A stretch of 64,000 bases of DNA from the NCBI GenBank assembly GCA_030427085.1, contig JAUHXH010000002.1:806001-870000 (forward strand), in the 5' to 3' direction. The translations under genes and the position numbers were made by a program. Position 1 is the stretch's first letter, and each line of letters opens with the position of its first letter. This DNA is from Gammaproteobacteria bacterium (GTDB lineage: Bacteria > Pseudomonadota > Gammaproteobacteria > Pseudomonadales > Halieaceae). Shown in pieces: positions 26,578 to 35,711 of this stretch. The notes below the pieces were generated by a model. The model worked only from the letters and a program-made list of their open reading frames with translations, did no database searches and had not been told where the DNA came from.

Positions 26578-27377
26578 TATTCAATCATCCATTCATGTGC
26601 CGGGTCGTTGTGAAAGATCCACTCGCGCCTGGGCCCGGCCATCACATTCAGGTAATACAGGTCGTAGCCGTGCGGGGCGCCTACCGGATGATAACCGCGC
26701 GGCACCATGACTACATCGCCATCTTCTACCGCCATGGTCTCATCGAGGCTGCGGTCGTCGGTGTAGACCCGCTGAAAAGCGAAGCCCTGTGGCGGCGACA
26801 AACGGTGGTAGTAGGTTTCCTCCAGATGGGTTTCCCGGGGGGCGTCGTCAGTATCGTGCTTGTGCGGCGGGTAGCTGGACCAGTTCCCGTTTGGCGTGAT
26901 GACCTCTACCACCAATAAACTCTCTGCTTCGATGTTGCCAAACAGTATATTGCAGATCAATCGGCGATTACTGCCGCTGCCACGTTCGGCCAGATCACAG
27001 TCCTCCGGACGAATCAGGCGCGGCGGGTAGCGGCCCGTGGCCGGTGCCGAACACACCGCCAGTTCCAGGTCAGTGTTGGCGCTCACCTCGTACGGGCTGT
27101 TGGGTGGAATGTATACCGCGTAAGGCGCTTTACCGTCGAAGGGGCCACTGCGCTCACCAATGTCCTCCCAGGTGTGATTACCGCTTTGCACGCTGGCTCG
27201 CCCGCCGACCAGCACCAGGCATACTTCCCGGTCACCACTGCTGCGAGTGAGTGAGCGCCCGGCGGCCAGTGAGAAGCACTCAAAGCCTACATAGCGCCAC
27301 TGGGCAGATTCCGGTGTGATGTGCTGCGTGCGGCCATCTTCATCCGGAGACTGACGGCGGGAAAGCAGGTGCGACAT
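26577..27377 (-). CDS. iolB: 5-deoxy-glucuronate isomerase IolB
   Basis: 266-residue cupin isomerase converting 5-deoxy-glucuronate to 5-dehydro-2-deoxy-gluconate, the fourth step of myo-inositol breakdown. Metal/cupin region: SSYPPHKHDTDDAPRETHLEETYYHR, then GDVVMVPRGYHPVGAPHGYDLYYLNVMAGP, both characteristic. It sits 24 bp downstream of the phytase gene and overlaps mcd by one base, within the minus-strand half of the inositol locus. Confidence 0.95.
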   Translation of the reverse strand: MSHLLSRRQSPDEDGRTQHITPESAQWRYVGFECFSLAAGRSLTRSSGDREVCLVLVGGRASVQSGNHTWEDIGERSGPFDGKAPYAVYIPPNSPYEVSANTDLELAVCSAPATGRYPPRLIRPEDCDLAERGSGSNRRLICNILFGNIEAESLLVVEVITPNGNWSSYPPHKHDTDDAPRETHLEETYYHRLSPPQGFAFQRVYTDDRSLDETMAVEDGDVVMVPRGYHPVGAPHGYDLYYLNVMAGPRREWIFHNDPAHEWMIE

Positions 27378-27401
27378 GAGGTTCTCCTGGGGGTGTGGGC
27401 G

Positions 27402-28754
27402 CTAGCGCGCCCGGTTGCCTGTTTCCAGCGGCAGGTTGAGGGGCTTGGCGATGTCGGCCCAGTCGACAAACTTGAAGTTGGAGCCCTCGCGCTCCTCGCC
27501 CTTCTCGTTGTAAACCTGAGGCTGGTTGTTACCGTCATGCATTACCAGCAGGCCCGAGGGGAAGGCATCACCCAGGGCGACATTGGTGACCATCATGCCA
27601 TCGGTTTCATTGACACCATCGACAGCGCCATCGTCCACGCGGAAGGAGCCCAGATAGCGATTCTTGGAGCCGCGGTCGTACACTGCCACGGTGTTATCGC
27701 CCTGACTCGAAACCAGCAGGTATCCTGCGCCTTTGCCGGCGTCGTAAATAGTCAGGCCTTCGAGGTCTACGCGCAGGTGTTCGTCGCCCAGCCCCGGATC
27801 CTGGTCGAACTGCAGGTTGCAGGCGTACTCGTCCTCAGCCTCGTCCCAGGTGCGCTCGTAAGGTACGCCGAACTCTGCGGCACGGGCGAACAGCTGCCAT
27901 TGCGCCTTATCCTGCGGTGCGTCCAGCGCGATACGCCAGATGCCAACGTTCTCCTGTGCCAGGTAGAGGGCGTTGTGATCGATGTCTGCGACCATGCCTT
28001 CAAACTGTGGACGGTCGACATCGTCACCGGCGCAGGGTGCCCAGGTGCCATCGCCGGCGGGGAATTCGTGGGGGAAGTCCAGGTTGGCCAGATGCGTGTA
28101 GCCTACGGTGCCCGCTTTACCTTCCGATAATTCCAGCAGAGCGACGCGGGTGGTGCTGTTCTGGCTGACCAGGGCCATGGTCTTGCCCTGGTGTTGATAG
28201 GTGGCCAAGCCGTAGGCGGTGTAGCCTTCGTTAATTTCCTGCTGGTTGGCGCTGAAGATCGGTGTGGCTCCGGGTGCTGTGACGTTTGACAGCAGATACT
28301 GGCCTTCACTGTTCGGGCGCAGGGCGAACACTGCGACAGAGTCCAGGCCGCGGTCCGAAGCCACCACCAGGTCGGTTGGCTTGCCCTGAAGCGCAAAGTT
28401 ATACACCACTTCGGCGTTGTTCAGTCGACCGGGAGAGTTGTCGCAATCGTCTTCATCGGAGGTGCACGGTGGTGCTGGCTGTGCAGGCACATGCTGCAGC
28501 AATTTGCCGTCCAGGGTGTAGACGTCCATTCCGCCTTCTTTCAGCGCGCCGGCGATCAAGCTGTCGGCAGGGTTGCCGGGGTGAATCCAGATGGCGGGGT
28601 CGTCAACGTCGGTGAAGATGCCAGGGGCATCGTCGAAGTGGGGCCGGGTTTCCAGAGTGGCATGAACGCTCACGGGCTCGGCAGTGCTCAACTGTGCAGC
28701 GGCAAGCAGGGACAGGGCCGAAATTTGTGTTGCAAGCAGGGTCTTACGATTCAT
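27402..28754 (-). CDS. Beta-propeller phytase (3-phytase family), exported
   Basis: 450-residue exported enzyme that removes phosphates from phytate (inositol hexakisphosphate). Signal peptide MNRKTLLATQISALSLLAAAQ is followed by THE BPP-type opening TDVDDPAIWIHPGNPADSLIAG; GGMDVYTLDGKLLQ, VASDRGLDSVAVFA and DIDHNALYLAQENVGIWRI mark propeller blades, and DLEGLTIYD and VSSQGDNTVAVYDR later ones. Many Asp residues fit calcium-dependent catalysis. I take the ATG at 28754 (AAGGAAT upstream); a longer in-frame reading to 28877 would run into the regulator gene and precede the signal peptide. It lies between the regulator and iolB genes. Confidence 0.93.
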   Translation of the reverse strand: MNRKTLLATQISALSLLAAAQLSTAEPVSVHATLETRPHFDDAPGIFTDVDDPAIWIHPGNPADSLIAGALKEGGMDVYTLDGKLLQHVPAQPAPPCTSDEDDCDNSPGRLNNAEVVYNFALQGKPTDLVVASDRGLDSVAVFALRPNSEGQYLLSNVTAPGATPIFSANQQEINEGYTAYGLATYQHQGKTMALVSQNSTTRVALLELSEGKAGTVGYTHLANLDFPHEFPAGDGTWAPCAGDDVDRPQFEGMVADIDHNALYLAQENVGIWRIALDAPQDKAQWQLFARAAEFGVPYERTWDEAEDEYACNLQFDQDPGLGDEHLRVDLEGLTIYDAGKGAGYLLVSSQGDNTVAVYDRGSKNRYLGSFRVDDGAVDGVNETDGMMVTNVALGDAFPSGLLVMHDGNNQPQVYNEKGEEREGSNFKFVDWADIAKPLNLPLETGNRAR

Positions 28755-28839
28755 GTTATGGATTCCTTGTGGGTTGTGATCCTGCTGCCAGACTACGCCG
28801 CTGGCTTTAACGTAAAGCTGACGCTGCGTGAACAATCGT

Positions 28840-29703
28840 TCATTTTGAGCGTTTTCTTTGTGTTTTTTTGCCAGCACTCTCGCTCCGGTCGCTGGCCAGT
28901 GCGGTGGTCAGTGCCTGCGCCAGGCACATGGATGCCGTCAGTGAGCGGAAGCTGAATACCTCTGCGTCGTGGACATCGAAGAAAACGGTGGCCTGCCGGG
29001 CGATGGCGTTGAGGGAACTGTCAGTGAGTACGATGACCGGTATTTCTTTTTCTCGCGCGGCCGTAACGACACGCGCGGTTTCCTCCGAGTAAGGGCTGTA
29101 GCTGATCGCGATTAACACGTCACCGGGCCCCATGCTGTCGGCATGTTCCAGTAACATGCCGCCCATTCCGGTAAGTAGTTGGGCCCGGCAATCCAGGTGG
29201 TTGAGGTTGTAATAGATGTAGCTGGCGACCGGGAAAGAGCGGCGTTGCCCCATCACATAGATAAAGTCGGCCTGGCGAAGCAGGCTTACGGCTTCCTCGA
29301 GGGCCTGCGGAGCGATGTCATCCTGCAGGTGCTCCAGCGCATCGCGATTGGCATCGCAAAACTCCCGCAACATTCCTGCCGGTGTGCCCGCGGCAACGTT
29401 TTCCCGTTCCGCCACCTTACGGAATCGTTCCTTGTAGCTGGCGGAACGGGCGGTAACGTGAGCCTGGAAGGTGCGTTGCATATCACTGAAGCCAGAATAG
29501 CCAAAGGCCTTGGCGAACCGGATCAGGGCAGATGGTTGCACGTCCGCACGGTCGGCAATTACTGCCGTCGTCTCCATGGCCATAATCGTTGGGTTGTCCC
29601 AGGCGAACTTGGCAATCTGCCGCAGGCGCTTACTCAAGGACTCATAGCGCTCGGACATTTGTGCGCGTAGTGTCTCGTAGTCACGGGGTGCGTCGGTGGT
29701 CAT
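28840..29703 (-). CDS. MurR/RpiR family regulator (IolR-like)
   Basis: 287-residue sugar-phosphate-sensing regulator. N-terminal RpiR helix-turn-helix (about 15-85: LRQIAKFAWDNPTIMAMETTAVIADRAD..., ALIRFAKAFGYSGFSDMQR) and a C-terminal SIS domain (about 120-260: YVMGQRRSFPVASYIYYNLN, AISYSPYSEETARVVTAA). The start at 29703 opens a normal HTH lead-in; the in-frame extension to 29805 crosses operator-like sequence. Position at the divergent centre of the inositol locus suggests it is the local iol repressor, sensing an inositol-derived sugar phosphate; paired motifs at 29789 and 36767 are its likely sites. Confidence 0.92.
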   Translation of the reverse strand: MTTDAPRDYETLRAQMSERYESLSKRLRQIAKFAWDNPTIMAMETTAVIADRADVQPSALIRFAKAFGYSGFSDMQRTFQAHVTARSASYKERFRKVAERENVAAGTPAGMLREFCDANRDALEHLQDDIAPQALEEAVSLLRQADFIYVMGQRRSFPVASYIYYNLNHLDCRAQLLTGMGGMLLEHADSMGPGDVLIAISYSPYSEETARVVTAAREKEIPVIVLTDSSLNAIARQATVFFDVHDAEVFSFRSLTASMCLAQALTTALASDRSESAGKKTQRKRSK

Positions 29704-29788
29704 TGCTGTGGTTCCGGTGGCTCGAAAGCGGTCATTCTGAAATAAATAATCCAAAATTAGAATGAAGGCTTGCGTTTCTGGTTCAATA

Positions 29789-29833
29789 TAGAATAAATTT
29801 ATCACAAAGATTAAAAATAGAATATATAATATT
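29789..29833. promoter_or_regulatory. Tandem operator-like motifs upstream of the iol operon
   Basis: TAGAATAAATTTATCA (29789-29804) and TAGAATATATAATATT (29818-29833) start 29 bp apart. A further half-match TAGAATGAAG starts at 29758. The same pair, with the same 29-bp offset, precedes the TonB-dependent receptor. A perfect -10 hexamer TATAAT (29825-29830) is buried in the second motif, so binding there would repress the iol operon. Confidence 0.65.
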
Positions 29834-29882
29834 TTCGGTGCCGGGCAAGGCCCTCACCCTTACCGCAGGAGGCATCACGCTG

Positions 29883-31019
29883 GTGCACACGCTCAGGCTT
29901 GGATTGATCGGTAGTGGCTTTATGGGGCGTACCCACGCTCTGGCAGCCCATTCGGTGGGCCTGGTGTTTCCTCAGTATGGAGCGCCGACCTGTGAGATCC
30001 TGGCCGACACCGATGCCGCGCAGGCTGCAGATCAGGCTGCCGCGCTGGGATTTCGCCGCAGCACCGGAGACTGGCGCGAGCTGGTAGCGGATGCTCAGGT
30101 TGATATCGTCGATATCTGCACGCCAAATCACCTGCATTACCCGATGGCAAAGGCTGCACTCGAGCACGGTAAACACGTTTACTGCGAGAAACCCCTCGCG
30201 TTGTCGGTAGATGAGTCCCGTGAGCTGGCCGCGCTGGCAAAAGACCGCGGTTGCGTCACCCTGGTGGGCTTCAATTACGCCAAAAACCCCATCATCACCA
30301 TGGCCGGGAATTTGATCGCGCAGGGTGCGCTGGGGCGCATCCACCACGTGCGCGGTACTCATATCGAAGATTATCTGGCCGACCCGAAGCGGCCCGGCGG
30401 CTGGCGCACCCGCCAAGCGCTGGCTGGCCTGGGGGCGCTGGGAGACCTGTGCCACATCCTGTCCCTGACCCAGCGCCTGGTTGGTGAACCCGTGGCAGTG
30501 TGCGCTGATTTTCAGACCGTGTACCGCGAGCGCCCGGACGGTCCTGTGGAAAATGAAGACCAGATGCATGCCCTGCTGCGTTTTGATGGCGGCGCAATCG
30601 GAACCATCGAATGCAGCCGAGTCGCCTGGGGACGCAAGAATGGCCTCACACTGGAAATTTCCGGGAGCAAGGGCTCGCTCTGTTTTGATCAGGAGCGGCA
30701 AAACGAATTGTATTTTTATCGGGGTGGTGAGGGCGATCCTCAGGGCTTCAAGCGTATTTTGCTCGGGCCGGATCAGCCGGATTACGCGGCATTTTGTCCC
30801 GCTCCCGGCCACGGGCTGGGATTCAATGATCTGAAGGTGATCGAAATGCGAGACCTGCTCGAGGCGATTAATGGCAGTGGTCAGTCCTGGCCGGACTTTG
30901 GCGCCGCAGCGCGCATCGATGCCGTGACGGCGGCCATGGCGGCCTCGTTTGACAGCGGTGGCTGGGTAAGCGTTAACACCACAAACGCCGGTTGTTCCGG
31001 CACTAGCAATCAGGGTTGA
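29883..31019 (+). CDS. Gfo/Idh/MocA family dehydrogenase (inositol-locus paralogue)
   Basis: About 378 residues. The Rossmann NAD(P) motif GLIGSGFMGRTHA opens the protein, and CEKPLALS contains the family's catalytic Lys; the C-terminal alpha/beta domain ends near SFDSGGWVSV. It is distinct from IolG (337 residues) encoded four genes on. It may oxidise another inositol stereoisomer (scyllo- or D-chiro-inositol) or an inositol derivative released from phytate. I take the GTG at 29883, ten bases after AGGAGG; an in-frame GTG at 29838 overlaps the putative operator. First gene of the iol operon. Confidence 0.82.
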   Translation: MHTLRLGLIGSGFMGRTHALAAHSVGLVFPQYGAPTCEILADTDAAQAADQAAALGFRRSTGDWRELVADAQVDIVDICTPNHLHYPMAKAALEHGKHVYCEKPLALSVDESRELAALAKDRGCVTLVGFNYAKNPIITMAGNLIAQGALGRIHHVRGTHIEDYLADPKRPGGWRTRQALAGLGALGDLCHILSLTQRLVGEPVAVCADFQTVYRERPDGPVENEDQMHALLRFDGGAIGTIECSRVAWGRKNGLTLEISGSKGSLCFDQERQNELYFYRGGEGDPQGFKRILLGPDQPDYAAFCPAPGHGLGFNDLKVIEMRDLLEAINGSGQSWPDFGAAARIDAVTAAMAASFDSGGWVSVNTTNAGCSGTSNQG

Positions 31020-31021
31020 GA

Positions 31022-32956
31022 ATGGATCAGCGTCGTTTCGATGTCATTTGCATGGGCCGGGCCGCGGTGGATTTTTACGGTCAGCAGTTTGGCTCGCGGC
31101 TGGAGGACATGCGCACCATGGCCAAGTACCTGGGCGGCTCCTCTGCCAATATGGCGGCGGGGATGTCCCGGCAGGGGCTGCGTGTGGCGATGTTGACCCG
31201 GGTCGGTGACGAACACATGGGTCGTTTCGTGCGGGAGGAACTGGCGCGCAATGGCGTGGACGTCAGCCACGTGCACACCGATCCGGAGCGCCTTACCAGC
31301 ATTGTGGTATTGGGCATCAAGGATCGGGATACCTTCCCTCTGATCTTCTATCGGGAGAATTGTGCCGATGCGGCCCTGGATGTGCAGGATTTTGATCGCG
31401 CGTTTATCGCTTCAGCGCGCGCCCTGGCTATAACCGGCACCCACTTTTCCCTGCCGGGGCCGGCTGCGGCGTGCCGTCAGGCGATTGATTACGCACGCGT
31501 CAGTGGCACCCGCACAGTATTGGACATCGATTACCGCCCAGTGTTGTGGGGTGTGGCCGGACATGGCCAGGGCGAAAACCGTTTTGTTGGCAGTGAGGCG
31601 GTAACCGGTCATTTGCAGGCTATCCTGCCACTGTTTGATCTGGTGGTAGGAACCGAAGAGGAATTCCACATCGCGGGTGGTACCACTGACACGCTCGCCG
31701 CGTTGCATGCCGTACGGAATCACACCGATGCCACCTTGGTGCTCAAGCGGGGGGCACTTGGCAGTACTGTATTTGAGGGGGTAATTCCAGCCGAGTTGTC
31801 GCAGGGTGTTAGCGGCCCGCCTGTTTCGGTAGAGGTGCTTAACGTGCTGGGCGCGGGCGATGCCTTTATGAGTGGGTTTATGCGTGGCTGGATGGGCGAT
31901 GAACCGCTGGCGCGCTGTTGTCTCTACGGCAATGCCTGCGGCGCGTTGGTGGTGTCGCGTCACGGCTGTACGCCGGCCATTCCCTCACGCGTTGAGCTCG
32001 ATGACTACCTGTCCCGTTTCAATGACGTCCCGCGCCCTGACCTGGATGCGCGCCTGAACCAATTGCACCGCAGTACCGTGCCGCGCCGGGAGTGGCCAGC
32101 CATCTACGCGCTGGCCTTCGATCATCGAAGCCAGTTTGTGGAGATGGCGGAGGCTTGTGGCGCGCCGCTGGATCGGGTGGTACGACTAAAGCAGTTGATC
32201 GCCGAGGCTTTTCTCGCGGTGGTGGAGCAAAAAGCGCTGGCGGGAAGTGCGGGTGTTTTGGTAGATGAACGCTTTGGCGAAGAAGTGCTGGAATCGCTTA
32301 CCGGGCAGGATGTATGGATAGCGCGACCGGTGGAAGAACCTCAGTCACGACCACTGGCCTTTGAGTATGGTGACGATGTATCAGCGACTTTGCAGCGCTG
32401 GCCCACCGAGCACGTGGTCAAGTGTCTGGTTTTTTATCATCCGGATGATGAGCCCGCACTGAAACAGACTCAGCAGCATCGCCTGCGCTTGTTGTTCGAA
32501 GCCTGTTGCCATAGCGGGCACGAGTTGTTGCTTGAATTGATCCTGCCCGATGGCAGGGAGGATCGGGGCGACGACACCGCGCGGGTGATGCGGGAGTGTT
32601 ACGAGCTGGGCGTCTTCCCCGATTGGTGGAAGTTGCCGCCCCCGCCGGACAATGCCTGGCCTGCAATCGAAGCGGTAATCGACGAATACGACCCCTGGTG
32701 TCGAGGCATAGTACTGTTGGGTTTGAATCGACCCGTGGCGGAACTGGTGGAAGGGTTCTCCCGCGCGGTGGGGCGCCGGCATTGTCGTGGATTCGCTATC
32801 GGGCGTAGCCTGTTTGTCGACGCCGCCAGGGCCTGGTTGGCTGACGAGTTGTCCGATCAGGCACTGCAGCAGGCGGTGGCTGAAAACTTTGGCGCTATCG
32901 TGGCCCAATGGCAGGCCTTGCATGAAGTGGATGTGTCGGAGGAGGCGGTAAATTGA
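31022..32956 (+). CDS. iolC: IolC-IolJ fusion: 5-dehydro-2-deoxygluconokinase with DUF2090 domain
   Basis: 644-residue bifunctional protein. Residues 1-320 are a PfkB-family kinase (GGSSANMAAGMSRQG; signature LGAGDAFMSGFMRGW near 276-290) that phosphorylates 5-dehydro-2-deoxy-gluconate. Residues about 345-640 are the DUF2090 TIM-barrel domain (YALAFDHRSQFVEMA, VKCLVFYHPDDEP) thought to act as the aldolase giving DHAP and malonate semialdehyde. The fusion is common in proteobacterial iol clusters. The ATG is 3 bp after the preceding stop; the stop overlaps the iolD start (TTGA). Confidence 0.93.
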   Translation: MDQRRFDVICMGRAAVDFYGQQFGSRLEDMRTMAKYLGGSSANMAAGMSRQGLRVAMLTRVGDEHMGRFVREELARNGVDVSHVHTDPERLTSIVVLGIKDRDTFPLIFYRENCADAALDVQDFDRAFIASARALAITGTHFSLPGPAAACRQAIDYARVSGTRTVLDIDYRPVLWGVAGHGQGENRFVGSEAVTGHLQAILPLFDLVVGTEEEFHIAGGTTDTLAALHAVRNHTDATLVLKRGALGSTVFEGVIPAELSQGVSGPPVSVEVLNVLGAGDAFMSGFMRGWMGDEPLARCCLYGNACGALVVSRHGCTPAIPSRVELDDYLSRFNDVPRPDLDARLNQLHRSTVPRREWPAIYALAFDHRSQFVEMAEACGAPLDRVVRLKQLIAEAFLAVVEQKALAGSAGVLVDERFGEEVLESLTGQDVWIARPVEEPQSRPLAFEYGDDVSATLQRWPTEHVVKCLVFYHPDDEPALKQTQQHRLRLLFEACCHSGHELLLELILPDGREDRGDDTARVMRECYELGVFPDWWKLPPPPDNAWPAIEAVIDEYDPWCRGIVLLGLNRPVAELVEGFSRAVGRRHCRGFAIGRSLFVDAARAWLADELSDQALQQAVAENFGAIVAQWQALHEVDVSEEAVN

Positions 32957-34806
32957 GCACGATCAGGTTGACCTGTAGCCAGGCATTGGTGCGCTATCTG
33001 GCGGCACAGGAAGTAGAAGTCGATGGCGTGCGAGTGCCGCTGGTAGCCGGTGTATGGGCCATTTTTGGACACGGGAATGTGGCGGGCATGGGCGAAGCAC
33101 TGGAAGCAGTACGCGAGCGCCTCCCTACTTATCGCGCACATAACGAGCAGGGTATGGCCCACGCTGCGATTGCTTATGCCAAGGCCAACAACCGGCAGCG
33201 TCTCATGGCATGTACCACCTCTATCGGTCCTGGCGCGACCAATCTGGTGACGGCTGCGGCGCTGGCGCACGTCAACCGTCTGCCACTGTTATTGCTGCCG
33301 GGTGATTACTTTGCATCGCGCGCGCCTGACCCGGTGCTACAGCAACTGGAAGTGCCTGGCGACCCCACGCTCAGTGTCAACGATACCTTGCGACCGGTGT
33401 CTCGCTACTGGGATCGGATTGAGCGTCCCGAGCAGCTCTTGACCAGCCTTCCCCGGGCGATTCAGGTACTGACCGACAGTGTGGATTGCGGGCCGGTAAC
33501 CCTGGCGTTACCACAGGATGTGCAAACCGAGGCCTGGGATTTTCCAGCGGCGTTTTTCCAACCACGGTTGCTCCGTCGCCGGCAGTTGCCGCCGGATTCG
33601 TTGGAACTGGAGCAGGCGGTGAACGCGTTGCGCAGCGCCCGTCGGCCCTTGTTGATTGCCGGCGGCGGGGTGCATTACGCCGGGGCCTGTGACTCGTTGC
33701 GGGATTTTGTGGATCGCACCGGTGTGCCGGTAGCGGAGACACAGGCGGGCAAGGGCGCATTGCCCTGGGATCATCCGGCCCAGCTGGGATCCATCGGGGT
33801 TACCGGCAGCAGCGCCGCCAATGCTTTGGCGGCGGAAGCCGACCTGGTGTTGTGTGTGGGCACTCGCCTGCAGGACTTCACTACGGCCTCGCGAACCCTG
33901 TTTGGCAATCCGCACTGCCGCCTTGTAACGCTCAATGTCTCGGCCTTTGATGCCGGTAAACACGGCGCACTGCCACTGGTGTGTGACGCCGCCATAGGCT
34001 TGCAAGCACTGAATGCCGATTTGTCCGAGTGGCAGGCGGAAGCCGCCTGGGTCGAGCAGGGGCAGCGGGAGATAAGCCACTGGCGGGCGGTGGTGGATCA
34101 GGTAACCCTTGCAACGGCTGTAGATCTTCCGTCAGACGCGCAAGTGTTGGGTGCGGTCAATCGCCAGGCGCCGGAAGACGCTGTTGTGGTTTGTGCTGCC
34201 GGGGGTCTCCCGGGAGAGCTCCACAAATTGTGGCGCTGTAAGCAACCCAATGGTTATCACGTCGAATACGGCTACAGCTGTATGGGGTATGAGATCGCCG
34301 GCGGACTCGGGGTGGCCATGGCGCTGCCCGACCGCGAGGTATTTGTGTTGGTGGGTGACGGCAGTTACCTGATGATGAATTCGGAATTGGCAACAGCGGT
34401 GATGCTGGGCCGTAAACTGGTAGTGGTTGTGCTCGACAACAGAGGCTTTGGTTGTATCAATCGTTTGCAGCAAAGCTGCGGCGCTGGGCCGTTCAACAAT
34501 TTGCTCGAGGACTGTGAACAGTCCGCTGGCGGAGCGCCCACCATCGACTTTGCCAGTCACGCCAGGGCGCTGGGTGCCGAAGCAGAACACGTTGTGGGTA
34601 TCGCCGCCCTTGAGCAGGCGTTGGAGCGTGCACGGGCGGCGCAGGGCTGCTATCTGATCTCACTGATGACTGATCCCGCCCCTTCCACCGAGGAGGGGGG
34701 TGCCTGGTGGGAGGTTGCGGTACCGGAAGTGTCGCCGCGGGCCAGCGTATCCGCAGCCCGGGCCGATTATCTGGCGCAGAAACAGAACCAGCGCAAGGAC
34801 GCCTGA
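32953..34806 (+). CDS. iolD: 3D-(3,5/4)-trihydroxycyclohexane-1,2-dione hydrolase IolD
   Basis: 617-residue thiamine-diphosphate enzyme that opens the inositol ring, giving 5-deoxy-glucuronate. The ThDP-activating Glu is in RAHNEQGMAHAA (near 54); the metal/ThDP motif is VLVGDGSYLMMNSELATAV (near 467) with DNRGFGCINRLQ. TTG start, supported by GGAGGAGG eight to fourteen bases upstream and by overlap with the preceding stop. The C-terminus ends 2 bp before iolE. Confidence 0.95.
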   Translation: MSTIRLTCSQALVRYLAAQEVEVDGVRVPLVAGVWAIFGHGNVAGMGEALEAVRERLPTYRAHNEQGMAHAAIAYAKANNRQRLMACTTSIGPGATNLVTAAALAHVNRLPLLLLPGDYFASRAPDPVLQQLEVPGDPTLSVNDTLRPVSRYWDRIERPEQLLTSLPRAIQVLTDSVDCGPVTLALPQDVQTEAWDFPAAFFQPRLLRRRQLPPDSLELEQAVNALRSARRPLLIAGGGVHYAGACDSLRDFVDRTGVPVAETQAGKGALPWDHPAQLGSIGVTGSSAANALAAEADLVLCVGTRLQDFTTASRTLFGNPHCRLVTLNVSAFDAGKHGALPLVCDAAIGLQALNADLSEWQAEAAWVEQGQREISHWRAVVDQVTLATAVDLPSDAQVLGAVNRQAPEDAVVVCAAGGLPGELHKLWRCKQPNGYHVEYGYSCMGYEIAGGLGVAMALPDREVFVLVGDGSYLMMNSELATAVMLGRKLVVVVLDNRGFGCINRLQQSCGAGPFNNLLEDCEQSAGGAPTIDFASHARALGAEAEHVVGIAALEQALERARAAQGCYLISLMTDPAPSTEEGGAWWEVAVPEVSPRASVSAARADYLAQKQNQRKDA

Positions 34807-34808
34807 CG

Positions 34809-35711
34809 ATGAGCCTGCGCCTGGGAATCAATCCGCTCACCTGGAGCAACGACGACATGCCCGAGTTGGGGGCAGACATCCCGCTCGAACAGTGTTTGCG
34901 CGAGGGGCGGGCGGCAGGATTTGCCGGTTTTGAACTGGGACACAAGTTTCCCCGGAATAGCGCTGAGCTAGCGCCGCTGCTGGCGCGGTACGATCTGGCG
35001 CTGGTGTCCGGTTGGTACAGCATGCGCCTTCGGCAGCGCAGCGTGGCCGATGAAATCGCAGCGGTGCAGGCGCATCTGGCGTTGCTTCGCGATATGGGAT
35101 GTACGGTGATGGTATGCGCAGAGGTGACCGACTGTGTGCACGGTGATCGCCACACGCCGCTGTCGCAACGGCCTGTGCTGGCCGAGGGTGAGGTGAAGCA
35201 ATTTGCCGAGCGGCTGACAGACTTTGCGGCTTACCTGAAAACTCAGGGCCTTACGCTTGCCTACCACCATCACATGGGTACTGTCATCGAAAGCGAACGC
35301 GATATTCGCATGCTGATGGCCCAGGTTGGGCCGGAAGTTGGCTTGTTGCTGGATACCGGCCACCTGACCTACGCCGGAGGTGATCCGCAGGCGCTGGCGG
35401 ACGAGTACCGCGAGCGCATCGTACATTTGCATTGCAAGGACCTGCGCCGACCGATACTGGAGCGAGCGCTCTCTGGCGACTGGAGTTTTCTCGACGCGGT
35501 TCTGGCTGGCGTGTTTACCGTGCCGGGGGATGGCTGTGTCGATTTCGCCGGGGTCCTCGATCAGCTACCTACCGAATACAGCGGCTGGGTAGTGGTGGAA
35601 GCGGAGCAGGATCCGGCGCAGGCGGAGCCGGCACGCTATGCGCAAATGGGTTATCGGCACCTTGCAGCGCTGCTGAAGGAGCGGCCACTGAATTTTGAGG
35701 ATAAGCAATGA
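34809..35711 (+). CDS. iolE: Myo-inosose-2 dehydratase IolE
   Basis: 300-residue sugar-isomerase/AP-endonuclease-2-type TIM barrel catalysing dehydration of 2-keto-myo-inositol. Opening LGINPLTWSNDDMPELG is typical; metal-site segments are AYHHHMGTVIES, LLDTGHLTYAGGDP and HLHCKDLR, with the final VVEAEQDP. Start ATG at 34809 two bases after iolD; the longer in-frame extension back into iolD is not supported. The stop overlaps the iolG start (ATGA). Confidence 0.95.
   Translation: MSLRLGINPLTWSNDDMPELGADIPLEQCLREGRAAGFAGFELGHKFPRNSAELAPLLARYDLALVSGWYSMRLRQRSVADEIAAVQAHLALLRDMGCTVMVCAEVTDCVHGDRHTPLSQRPVLAEGEVKQFAERLTDFAAYLKTQGLTLAYHHHMGTVIESERDIRMLMAQVGPEVGLLLDTGHLTYAGGDPQALADEYRERIVHLHCKDLRRPILERALSGDWSFLDAVLAGVFTVPGDGCVDFAGVLDQLPTEYSGWVVVEAEQDPAQAEPARYAQMGYRHLAALLKERPLNFEDKQ

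Noticed and set aside
28755-28877. Longer N-terminus for the phytase
   Set aside because: It would place 41 charged residues before a clean signal peptide and overlap the regulator gene.
29811-30812. 333-residue minus-strand frame over the first iol gene
   Set aside because: Antisense shadow of a clear Gfo/Idh/MocA dehydrogenase; its start region lies in operator DNA.
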